Origin: Candidatus Rokuibacteriota bacterium
GTDB taxonomy: Bacteria; JAUVQV01
Assembly (NCBI GenBank): GCA_030609125.1
Contig: JAUWCW010000122.1
Span: 1 to 6,270, forward strand
Reading direction: 5' to 3'
Length of the DNA stretch: 6,270 nt
The translations under genes and the position numbers were made by a program. This document shows positions 1 through 6,270 of this stretch, piece after piece. The notes beneath the pieces were generated by a model, which searched no databases, was not told the DNA's origin, and worked only from the letters and a program-made list of their open reading frames with translations. Numbering within the stretch: position 1 is the first letter of the stretch; every line of letters begins with the position of its first letter.

Positions 1-58
1 TTCCTTGCGACCGGCGCCCTCAGGCGAAGTTTTCTCCAAGTTAAATTTGATGCTGCTT

Positions 59-91
59 GCGGGCGGTGAGATTCGACCGGGCTCCGCCCGC
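59..91. repeat. GC-rich inverted repeat near the left edge
   Basis: GCGGGCGG (59-66) and CCGCCCGC (84-91) are perfect 8-bp inverted repeats around a 17-nt spacer. The right side is followed by CACATTATT rather than a T-run, so it is at best a weak terminator for a gene lying to the left. One + frame entering from the edge stops with TGA at 67-69, inside this repeat, which would suit the tail of an upstream gene, but about 22 codons are too few to identify. The rest of 1-172 shows nothing I can assign. Confidence 0.3.
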
Positions 92-172
92 CACATTATT
101 CTTCGCCCGGCAGTATCTGACAGTATAGAGGAAAGAGCACAAAGGAAAGAGGTGAATTGGGCTTTCCGCTGC

Positions 173-199
173 TTGACAGAGTATGTCCGCAGGGATAAT
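173..199 (+). promoter_or_regulatory. Candidate sigma70-type promoter of the HD-GYP gene
   Basis: A perfect -35 hexamer TTGACA (173-178) is followed after 15 nt by GATAAT (194-199, 5 of 6 matches to TATAAT). An alternative -10, TAATAA (196-201), has the ideal 17-nt spacing but only 3 matches. Transcription would begin around 205-208, giving a very short leader that begins in the inverted repeat at 202-226. This is inferred from motif match only; the 15-nt spacing is short. Confidence 0.5.
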
Positions 200-201
200 A
201 A

Positions 202-226
202 GGAGTCCCGTAGCGAGAGGGACTCC
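202..226 (+). promoter_or_regulatory. Perfect 8-bp inverted repeat (hairpin or operator) just before the HD-GYP start codon
   Basis: GGAGTCCC (202-209) and GGGACTCC (219-226) are perfect inverted repeats separated by 9 nt. The 3' arm ends 3 nt before ATG 230, and the likely ribosome-binding GAGG (217-220) lies partly in that arm. A second SD-like AAGGAG (200-205) overlaps the 5' arm but is too far from the ATG. The element lies at or just after the predicted transcription start. It could therefore be a DNA operator, or an RNA hairpin masking the ribosome-binding site. No T-run follows, so it is not a terminator. Confidence 0.55.
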
Positions 227-229
227 GCC

Positions 230-1933
230 ATGAGAGAATCGGGTTTTCCATCGGCCAGAAGGATCGCCGTCCTCTACGCCCTTTTCGGAGGATTGTGGAT
301 TCTCCTCTCCGACAGACTGCTGGCTGCAATGGTCTCGGACCCGCAGAGGATGAGCACCCTTCAGACCTACAAGGGCTGGGCTTTTGTCGCCGCCAGCACG
401 CTCCTTCTGTACGTCACCGTAAAGCATGAGTTCCGGGGCCGGCGGCGAGTGGAGGGGACGCTCCAGCGCGAGAGGGACTTCAGCACCACGCTGATCGAAT
501 CCTCCCCGGTGTTTTTCGTGGCCATCAACGCTGACGGCGAGACTCTCCTGATGAACGACATGATGCTGGGGACCCTCGGCTACACCTCCGATGAAGTGAC
601 GGGAAAGAACTACCTCGCCACCTTCGTGCCCGAGGCCGACCGGGAAATGCTCTCCCGCGTCTTCAGGAGCCTCGTGACCGAAAGAAAGCCGACGGTCAAC
701 GAAAACCGCGTGCTGGCCAAGGATGGCCGGGAGCGGCTCGTGGAGTGGCACGGGCGACCTGTTTTCAAGGAGAACGGGGATTTTGACTACTTCTTCGGCA
801 TGGGCATAGACATCACCGGGAGGCGGCAGGCGGAAGTTCAGGCGAAGCGGCGCCTGAGGCACCTGGCGGCGCTGCACGCGGTGGACATGGTCATCACCGC
901 CAGCCTGGACCTGAACGTCACCCTCAACGTCTTTCTCGAACAGCTCACTTCCCACCTCCACGTCGATGCCGCCGCGGTGCTCTCGTTCAGCTCCCACACC
1001 CAGACCCTGACGTTCTCCGCCGGCAGCGGCTTCCGAACCGACCGCGTCCAGCGCACCCTTCACCGACTCGGCGAGTGCAGCGCCGGCAAGGCCGCCCTTG
1101 ATCGAAGGACGGTGGCCGTCTTCAACCTTCCTCAAGATCCGGAGGACCACGACTGCACCCGGCTGGTGTCCGACGAGGGGTTCATCTCCTACTTCGCGGT
1201 GCCGCTCATTTCCAAGGGGAATGTCAACGGTATCCTGGAGGTTTACAACCGCTCACCTCTGGAGCCCGATCCGGAGTGGGTGGGGTTTCTGGAGTCCATG
1301 GCACTCCAGGCCGCCATAGCGATAGACAATGCCACCCTCTTCAGGGACATTCAGCGGGCCCATTCCGAACTCACCATGGCGTACGACACGACCCTGGAAG
1401 GGTGGGCGCGAGCCCTGGAAATCCGGGACAAACAGACCAAGGGGCATACCGAGCGGGTGGTGGAGACGACCCTTCGCGTCGCCCGCGCCATGGGCATGGA
1501 AGAGGAGGAGCTTGTTCACATCCGCCGGGGCGCCCTGCTGCACGACATAGGCAAAATGAGCATTCCCGATTCCATTCTCTTCAGTGAAGGACCCCTCAGC
1601 GAGAAGGAGCGGCGGATCATGGAGAGCCACCCGCGCCACGCGTTCGACCTGCTCTCACCGATCCGCTACCTGCGCCCCGCGCTGGACATACCTTACTGTC
1701 ACCACGAGAAGTGGGACGGAACCGGATACCCGCGCCGACTCAAGGGAGAGCAGATCCCCCCGGCGGCCCGCATCTTCGCTGTCGTCGACGTCTGGGACGC
1801 CCTCCTCAACGAGCGCCGCTACCACTCCGCCTGGCCCCGGGAGAAGGCCCGTGAGCACATCAGGTCCCTGGCGGGAAAGCATTTCGACCCGGAGGTGGTG
1901 GAGGTCTTTTTCAGGCTCGAGCAGGACGGGTGA
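230..1933 (+). CDS. Membrane-anchored PAS-GAF-HD-GYP protein, probable cyclic-di-GMP phosphodiesterase
   Basis: Likely a 567-residue inner-membrane sensor that hydrolyses c-di-GMP. Order, numbered from ATG 230: two hydrophobic segments (about 12-34 and 49-64) around a short loop; a PAS domain (about 80-203, ending in a typical DITGRRQAE); a GAF domain (about 212-370); and a C-terminal HD-GYP domain (about 385-565). The HD-GYP metal and signature residues are present: GH405-406, HD438-439, H467, HHEKWDGTGYP 491-501, and D520/D523 in VVDVWDAL. The usual Gly after H467 is Ala, a small deviation. No GGDEF domain is present, so degradation rather than synthesis is expected. The frame is open upstream to TTG 5 and GTG 152, but ATG 230 is preferred: the MRESGFP start followed closely by the first TM is typical of such sensors, and GAGG at 217-220 is well spaced. 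The ligands of PAS and GAF cannot be read. The gene converges on egtD and overlaps it by 23 bp. Confidence 0.93.
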   Translation: MRESGFPSARRIAVLYALFGGLWILLSDRLLAAMVSDPQRMSTLQTYKGWAFVAASTLLLYVTVKHEFRGRRRVEGTLQRERDFSTTLIESSPVFFVAINADGETLLMNDMMLGTLGYTSDEVTGKNYLATFVPEADREMLSRVFRSLVTERKPTVNENRVLAKDGRERLVEWHGRPVFKENGDFDYFFGMGIDITGRRQAEVQAKRRLRHLAALHAVDMVITASLDLNVTLNVFLEQLTSHLHVDAAAVLSFSSHTQTLTFSAGSGFRTDRVQRTLHRLGECSAGKAALDRRTVAVFNLPQDPEDHDCTRLVSDEGFISYFAVPLISKGNVNGILEVYNRSPLEPDPEWVGFLESMALQAAIAIDNATLFRDIQRAHSELTMAYDTTLEGWARALEIRDKQTKGHTERVVETTLRVARAMGMEEEELVHIRRGALLHDIGKMSIPDSILFSEGPLSEKERRIMESHPRHAFDLLSPIRYLRPALDIPYCHHEKWDGTGYPRRLKGEQIPPAARIFAVVDVWDALLNERRYHSAWPREKAREHIRSLAGKHFDPEVVEVFFRLEQDG

Positions 1934-2957
1934 GCGGCTTCCGGACGCGCCAGAGGGAGTCGAGGAACCAGCCGCGCGAGTCGCTCAGTTCGTCGACAAC
2001 CTCGAACCCCGTCTCGTCCGCCATGGAGGAGATTTCCCCGGCCAGGTACTTGTGGGAGACCTCGGTGTGTATCGGCTCCCACGCTTCGAAGGCGAAGCGC
2101 ATCCTGAGACTCTCGATGAAGACGGACTGTCTCGCGCGGCTCACGAGGTAGCTCTCCATGGCTCCGGAAAGGACGTCGTACGTGCTGTAGTGCTCGAAGC
2201 TCTCCACCTGGAAGTCCCCTCCGAGCTCCCGGTTGATGCGCCGCAGGAGGTTGAGATTGAACTGTGCCGTCACTCCCTGCGGGTCGTTGTAGGCCCGCAT
2301 CAGCAGCTCGATGTCCTTTTTCAGGTCGAATCCGATGAGCACCAGGTCTCCGTCGTTGAGGGAGCTCCAGAGGCTGCGCAGGAAGACTCTCGCCTCCGAG
2401 GCGTTGAAGTTCCCGATGTTGGAGCCGAGAAAGAGCACCACGTTGCGCCGGTCGTTGAGGCCCGAAAGCCAGGCGAGCCCGTCGAAGTACTCCGAAACGA
2501 GTCCGTCGATCGGCACCCCGGGCAGGTCCCTCCCGCAAATGTCGATGAGCTGCAGCAGGGCCGGTTTGCAGATGTCGATGGGCACGTACCGGAAATCCAG
2601 GTCCCTCTCGCAGAAGTGGCTCAGCAGGACCCGGGTCTTCTTGCCGTCTCCGGCCCCAAGCTCCACGAGGTTGAAGGCCTGCCCGCCAAGATGGCCCGTG
2701 ATCCTCTCCCTGTGCGTTTCCAGGATCTCCAGCTCGCAGTCGGTGAGGTAGTATTCCGGCAGGTCCATGATCTTCTGAAAGAGCCGGTTCCCCTCTTCGT
2801 CGTAGAAGTGCCTGCTCGGAATCGACTTGGGGGAGCGGAAAAAACCGAGGAGCACGTCCCTGGCAAACTGCTGCCGGCCCTTTTCTTCCTGCCTCTCGCC
2901 GTAATCGAGGACCCGGCAGGTGCGGTCCGAGAGCCCCTTGTCTGCTTTCCCGCTCAT
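1911..2957 (-). CDS. egtD: EgtD-family SAM-dependent histidine N-alpha-methyltransferase
   Basis: A 348-residue cytoplasmic methyltransferase of the EgtD/DUF2260 family, whose characterised members trimethylate histidine to hercynine, the ergothioneine precursor. Visible family landmarks: RHFYDEEGNRLFQKI with LPEYYLTDCELEIL (49-79); the SAM-binding ELGAGDGKKTR (99-109); YVPIDI (124-129); FLGSNIGNF (176-184) with the Asn that in mycobacterial EgtD contacts histidine; RAYNDPQGVTAQFN (221-234); and HTEVSHKY (297-304), carrying the Glu-x-Ser pair that binds the substrate imidazole. By my eye alignment the family's E-M-x-L stretch is E-S-Y-L (268-271), so the Met near the amino group may be Ser; exact substrate is less certain than fold. 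Start ATG 2957 lies 18 nt after the desulfurase stop with no clear Shine-Dalgarno, suggesting translational coupling. No EgtB, EgtC or EanB-like rhodanese gene is in the window. Confidence 0.88.
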   Translation of the reverse strand: MSGKADKGLSDRTCRVLDYGERQEEKGRQQFARDVLLGFFRSPKSIPSRHFYDEEGNRLFQKIMDLPEYYLTDCELEILETHRERITGHLGGQAFNLVELGAGDGKKTRVLLSHFCERDLDFRYVPIDICKPALLQLIDICGRDLPGVPIDGLVSEYFDGLAWLSGLNDRRNVVLFLGSNIGNFNASEARVFLRSLWSSLNDGDLVLIGFDLKKDIELLMRAYNDPQGVTAQFNLNLLRRINRELGGDFQVESFEHYSTYDVLSGAMESYLVSRARQSVFIESLRMRFAFEAWEPIHTEVSHKYLAGEISSMADETGFEVVDELSDSRGWFLDSLWRVRKPLTRPARA

Positions 2958-2975
2958 AGCCGGAGAATATCAGCT

Positions 2976-4146
2976 TCAGCGGCAGGAGACAAAGCGCACC
3001 ATCGCCCCCTGGTCGCTCAGAACGGAGGCGACCGCCGACGCGAACCGGTCCGCCTCCTCCGGGGTGGTCTCCCATCCGAGGGAGATGCGAATGGAGCAGT
3101 GGGCATCCTCCTCGCTGAGCCCCATGGCGAGCAGCGCCCGGGACGGCTCGGGGACGCCGGCGTGGCAGGCCGATCCCGAGGAGAGGGCGATGCCCAGGCG
3201 ATCGAGGGCCAGCACCAGGGATTCCCCCCTTATGCCGGGGAGGGTCATGTTGAGCGTGTTCGGCAGACGATCACGCTTCGGCCCGTTGAGGCGGGCCCGC
3301 GGCGCCAGGCGGCGCAGATCGTCCTCGATCCGGTCGCGGATTTTCCGCACGTCGCTCATGCGGGGAAGGCTGGAGAGGGCCACTTCGGCGGCCCGCCCGA
3401 TGCCGATGATCCCCGAAACATTTTCGGTCCCGGACCTCAGCCCCCGCTCCTGCCCTCCCCCGTGGACCAGAGGCTCCAGGTCCACGCCCTTGCGGACATA
3501 GAGGACGCCGATGCCCTTGGGGCCGTGAAACTTGTGGCCCGACAGGGTGAGAAGGTCCACCCCGAGGGCTTCGACGTCGACGGGGATCTTCCCCGCCGCC
3601 TGGACCGCGTCGGTGTGAAAGAGCACGCCGCGCTCCCGGGCCACCGCCGCCAGCTCGGCAACCGGCTGCACCGCACCGGTCTCGTTGTTGGCCGTCATGA
3701 TCGAGACGAGGCGGGTCTTTTCGGTGATCGCTTCCCGCAGGTCCTCCGTCCTCACCCTGCCCTGCCGGTCGGGCTTGAGGCGCGCAACGGAAAAGCCCGC
3801 CTTCTCCAGCCAGCCGCAGACACCGTGGATTGAGGGGTGCTCGATACCGCTGGTGACGATGTGGCCGCGCCCCGGCCCCGCGGCCAGGACGGCTCCCTTG
3901 ACGGCCAGGTTGTTGGCCTCCGACCCCCCCCCCGGTGAAGCAGACCCTCCGGGCGGTGGTGTTGAGAAGCAGCGCCACGCTCCGTCGCGCCGTTTCCACC
4001 GACCGGTGGGCCCTCTTGCCTTCCCCGTACAGGGCCGACGGGTTCCCGTAGACCTCCGCACTGTCGGCGAGGGCGGCCTCGACCTCGGGGTGCAGCGGCG
4101 TCGTGGCGTTGTGGTCGAAGTAGATGCGGCGCCTGGGCTTTCTCAC
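2976..4146 (-). CDS. NifS/IscS-type cysteine desulfurase, frameshifted at a G10 tract, apparently fused to the upstream molybdoenzyme
   Basis: A PLP-dependent class V enzyme that takes sulfur from cysteine as an enzyme-bound persulfide. It begins in the frame of the molybdoenzyme (IYFDHNATTPLHPEV, about 4081-4125) and runs to VCFTGGG. The frame is then lost at ten G (coding strand, 3924-3933) and resumes one frame over as GGGSEANNLAVKG down to TGA at 2976-2978. Removing one G gives a full-length enzyme: GIEHPSI, FHTDAVQAAGK (PLP-contacting Asp), the PLP lysine in SGHKFHGPKG (codon 3531-3533), RSGTENV, and catalytic Cys in SSGSACHAG (codon 3165-3167) of the short group I loop. There is no separate ATG. 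GTG 4146 or 4164 are in-frame possibilities, but neither has well-placed ribosome-binding bases. As written, translation from upstream ends out of frame at 3271. Whether the break is real or an error cannot be told from this sequence. Confidence 0.85.
3924..3933 (-). other. Ten-G homopolymer (coding strand) that breaks the desulfurase frame
   Basis: Ten consecutive C on the + strand (G on the coding strand) encode the Gly run of the PLP-binding FTGGGSEANN motif. With ten G the frame reads TGGGVGGQQ and runs to a stop at 3271; with nine it reads TGGGSEANNLAVKG, as expected for the family. Both sides are intact, family-like sequence, so the break is a single-base indel located at the tract. A seven-C tract at 5863-5869, inside the molybdoenzyme, is in frame by contrast. 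Confidence 0.9.
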
Positions 4147-4150
4147 CTCC
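4143..4150 (-). promoter_or_regulatory. Perfect Shine-Dalgarno-like octamer at the molybdoenzyme-desulfurase junction
   Basis: The coding strand carries GGAGGTGA, complementary to the 16S rRNA anti-SD over all eight bases, inside the linker between the two domains. No ATG, GTG or TTG lies 5-10 nt downstream, and GTG 4146 lies within the octamer itself. The next family landmark, the Ile of IYFDHN (codon 4123-4125), is 17 nt away. It could be the remnant of a former separate desulfurase start, a translational pause site, or chance in a Gly/Arg/Glu-coding stretch. Confidence 0.35.
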
Positions 4151-6270
4151 CGCCCGGCGTCCACTTTGTACTCGCCGGCGCCGCCCGTACTTGCCCCTCC
4201 CGCCCCGGCGACACGCTCCACCTGGCAGAGCAGGGCCTTGTAGACGGGGAAGCCCGAGATCGGGTCGTACCTCTGCAGGTCCGTAAGCTCGTTCACGTTG
4301 GCCCGCCGCCAGGCCTCGGGCCCCAGGGGGCCGCCGCCCATGGCGCTCGCCTCGATCGCCCCCCGCACGATGTTGTCGGTCACGATGGCGTACATCTCCA
4401 CTGCTCCGCGGAGGGTGGAAAGCTTCACCCTGTCCCCGTCGGTTATCCCCCTCTCCCGCGCGTCGGCGGTGTTCAGCATGACGGTCGGGACCGGACGCTC
4501 CCTCCGCAGCTCCGGAACGCTGAGGTGAAGCCCGTGCAGGTCGTTCCCGGCCCGGGCGCCGGAGTTGAAAACGAGCGGAAACTCCCCTGTCAGGTCGGGC
4601 CGCGACAGGGGGCTCTCACCCGGCTCGGTGTAGACCGGCAGCGCCTCGTAGCCGTGCTCCTCCAGGATGGACGAGGCTATTTCGAGCTTCCCCGACGGGG
4701 TGTCGAAGCCCGGCAACCCTTGCGGGCGCAGGAGCCCTTTTTCCCACTTTCTGTACTGCATCATCGCCGCGGGCTTGCTCACCGTCCCCCCCGCCGCCCG
4801 GACCTCCTCGAGGGTAAAGCCCGTACCCTTCAGAACGTGGCGGAGAATTTCCTCCTCGCTCTGGGGATAGAGGTGCCCGTAGCCGAGCCGCCGGGCGAGC
4901 TCGGCCAGGATCAGGGTGTCGCTGCGAGCCTCCCCCACGGGCTCGATCACACGCTCACGGAGGCGGAAGACAGAGCCGTAGACCATGTAGGACTCTATCT
5001 CGTAGTAGGTGGCCGCGGGCAGAACGATGTCGGCGTACGCCGCGTCGGCCGTAAGCTGCCGATCGACGCAGACCATGAAGTCCAGGCCGGCCAGGGTCTT
5101 GTGCCACAGGGAGGACTGCGGCCACGACGAGATCATGGAGGCTCCCAGGGTGAGGAGCAGGCGGATGGGGTAGGGATCCTTTTCCAGGACCGCCCGGGGG
5201 AGGATGCCGGCGTGGAATTCACCCCGGTACTTCGTGTAGACCGGAAAGTCGTTGTGTCCCGCGGCGCGACGTGTGTCCGGGTTGGCCACATGCCCCTCCC
5301 GGTTGACACGGATCCTTCCCTCTTTCATGGCGAAACAGTGCCCCCCGGGCACGTCGAGCTGACCCGCCAGGGCCCAGAGGACCATGGTTGCCCGGATCGC
5401 CTGCACCGCCCCGTCACTGTACTCGAGCCCGCTGTACATGACCGGCGCGGCCCCGTCGGCCGACGCGATCCTCCTGGCCAGATCCCGGACCGTCCCGGCC
5501 GGCACGCCGGTGATCCCCTCCACCACCTCCGGCCGGTACTGCTGAACGTGGCGGGCGAACTCCTCGAAGCCGACGGTCCACTTCCCGGCGAACTCCTCGT
5601 CCAGAAGCTCCTCCTCGATGAGAACGCCGCACAGGCCGAGGGCGAGGGCCCCGTCGCTGCCGGGGCGGATCGGAACCCATTCGGCGCCGGGGTACTGAGC
5701 CATCACCGTTCTGCGGGGATCGATCACCACGATTCTCGCCCCTCTCCGGTGGGCCTCCTGGATGCGCAGGAAGTCCATGGGCGGGCAGTGGGCCGCCGGA
5801 TTCTTTCCCCAGACGACAATCAGCTCCGCGTTCTCGATATCGCTGAACATGTCGATGAACATCCCCCCCATCGTCACGTGGGGGGCGATCATGGCGAACG
5901 AGACGTAGCAGAGGGCGCCCACCCCGAGGGTGTTGGGCGAGCCGAAGGGGAAGAGGACGCTCGCCGCGGAGGAGACGGCCACTCCTTTCGGCTGGTAGAT
6001 ATCGCAGAAGGAGAGCTCGAAGCTCCCGCTGCCGGTGTAGACGGCGGTCGCCTCCGGGCCGGATTCGCGCTTCACCCGCTCCAGGTTCTCAACGATCCGG
6101 TCGTAGGCCTCGTCCCAGCCGATGCGCTCGAACTCGAAGGTCCCTTTCGGCCCCGTGCGCCTCATGGGGTGCAGAAGCCTCTCCTTCGAGTAGACGATCT
6201 CGGGCGAAAGACGCCCCATGCGACAGATCATCCCCAGCGGCGAGCTGCTGTCGGCCTGCACCTCGGCGAT
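4147..6270 (-). CDS. Molybdopterin (Mo/W-bisMGD) oxidoreductase, acetylene-hydratase-like subgroup, 5' end outside window, reads into the cysteine desulfurase
   Basis: Catalytic subunit of the DMSO-reductase/MopB superfamily. The frame enters from the right edge. Numbering from GTG 6261, which is not the true start, only the last Cys of the N-terminal 4Fe-4S motif remains (GMICRMG, C13), followed by the usual SPEIVYSKERLLHPMRRTG. The first three cluster cysteines and any Tat signal are off-window. C118 in ALCYVSF aligns by eye with the Cys metal ligand of acetylene hydratase, including a shared VTxG downstream. Cofactor-binding stretches: WGKNPAAH (151-158), VVIDPRRT (178-185), IRPGSDGALALG (198-209), ADIVLPAATYYE (410-421). 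The MGD-binding C-terminal domain (about 560-684) ends RANVNELTDLQRYDPISG..PVYKALLCQVE. No stop follows: a Gly/Ala linker (about 685-705) leads into the desulfurase, and the physical ORF stops only at 3271. Substrate unknown; the family also includes thiosulfate/polysulfide reductases and formate dehydrogenases. Confidence 0.88.

Noticed and set aside
67-96. Possible tRNA 3' end (TTCGACC followed by GC-rich sequence and CCA)
   Set aside because: The bases flanking the T-loop-like TTCGACC do not form a T-stem, and no anticodon or D arm can be placed upstream.
1-96. Short divergent frame on the minus strand from ATG 96 to the window edge
   Set aside because: About 31 codons, no convincing ribosome-binding site at usable spacing, and no recognisable protein sequence; too little to call.
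158-174. Sigma54-like GG-N10-GC (159-172) upstream of the HD-GYP gene
   Set aside because: Only the invariant GG and GC plus a few flanking bases fit; the rest departs from TGGCAC-N5-TTGC. The overlapping TTGACA element is a better match.
5-229. N-terminal extension of the HD-GYP protein from TTG 5 or GTG 152
   Set aside because: The added residues resemble no domain, would run through the promoter and hairpin, and the family-like start MRESGFP plus TM segment begins at ATG 230.
41-1150. A 369-codon open frame on the minus strand opposite the HD-GYP gene
   Set aside because: No recognisable domain; it is fully opposite the well-supported PAS-GAF coding region, so it is a GC-driven shadow.
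1584-3833. A 749-codon open frame on the + strand
   Set aside because: It is antisense to egtD and the desulfurase and overlaps the HD-GYP domain out of frame. Its sequence matches no family I know, while both opposite-strand proteins have full motif sets. Long antisense frames are common at this GC content.
5863-5869. Seven-C tract in the molybdoenzyme as another possible slippage site
   Set aside because: The frame and family motifs continue unbroken through it (VTMGGMF), so there is no sign of a frame change.

Overview
This GC-rich window (well over 60% G+C by eye) reads as an anaerobic bacterial chromosome. The gene types resemble those of Desulfuromonadota/Geobacter-like deltaproteobacteria: a membrane PAS-GAF-HD-GYP sensor, an acetylene-hydratase-like Mo/W-bisMGD oxidoreductase, and an EgtD-type histidine methyltransferase. 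The lineage is inferred from gene content only.

Layout. Bases 1-229 are a leader with no convincing gene. They hold a GC-rich inverted repeat (59-91), a sigma70-like promoter (173-199) and a perfect 8-bp hairpin (202-226) that ends three bases before the start codon of the first gene. Bases 230-1933 (+) encode a two-TM PAS-GAF-HD-GYP protein, probably a membrane-bound c-di-GMP phosphodiesterase. Everything to the right is on the minus strand and reads leftward. First comes a 5'-truncated molybdopterin oxidoreductase entering from the right edge (about 4147-6270), then a NifS/IscS-type cysteine desulfurase (2976-4146), then an EgtD-family methyltransferase (1911-2957). The tail of egtD overlaps the tail of the HD-GYP gene by 23 bp.

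The main point of interest is the junction of the molybdoenzyme and the cysteine desulfurase. The frame is open through both: the oxidoreductase ends in its usual C-terminal sequence, passes into a Gly/Ala-rich linker, and continues directly into the desulfurase N-terminus with no stop codon and no well-placed start codon. This suggests a molybdoenzyme-desulfurase fusion in which sulfur could be delivered in cis to the Mo/W cofactor. About 70 codons into the desulfurase, a tract of ten G (coding strand, 3924-3933) breaks the frame; nine G would restore a complete enzyme. That tract may be a sequencing error, a phase-variable switch or a real inactivation.

The three minus-strand domains look co-transcribed. 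A sulfur-mobilising enzyme sits 18 bp from a methyltransferase of the ergothioneine family, with no EgtB or rhodanese visible, so a sulfur-linked function is plausible but unproven.
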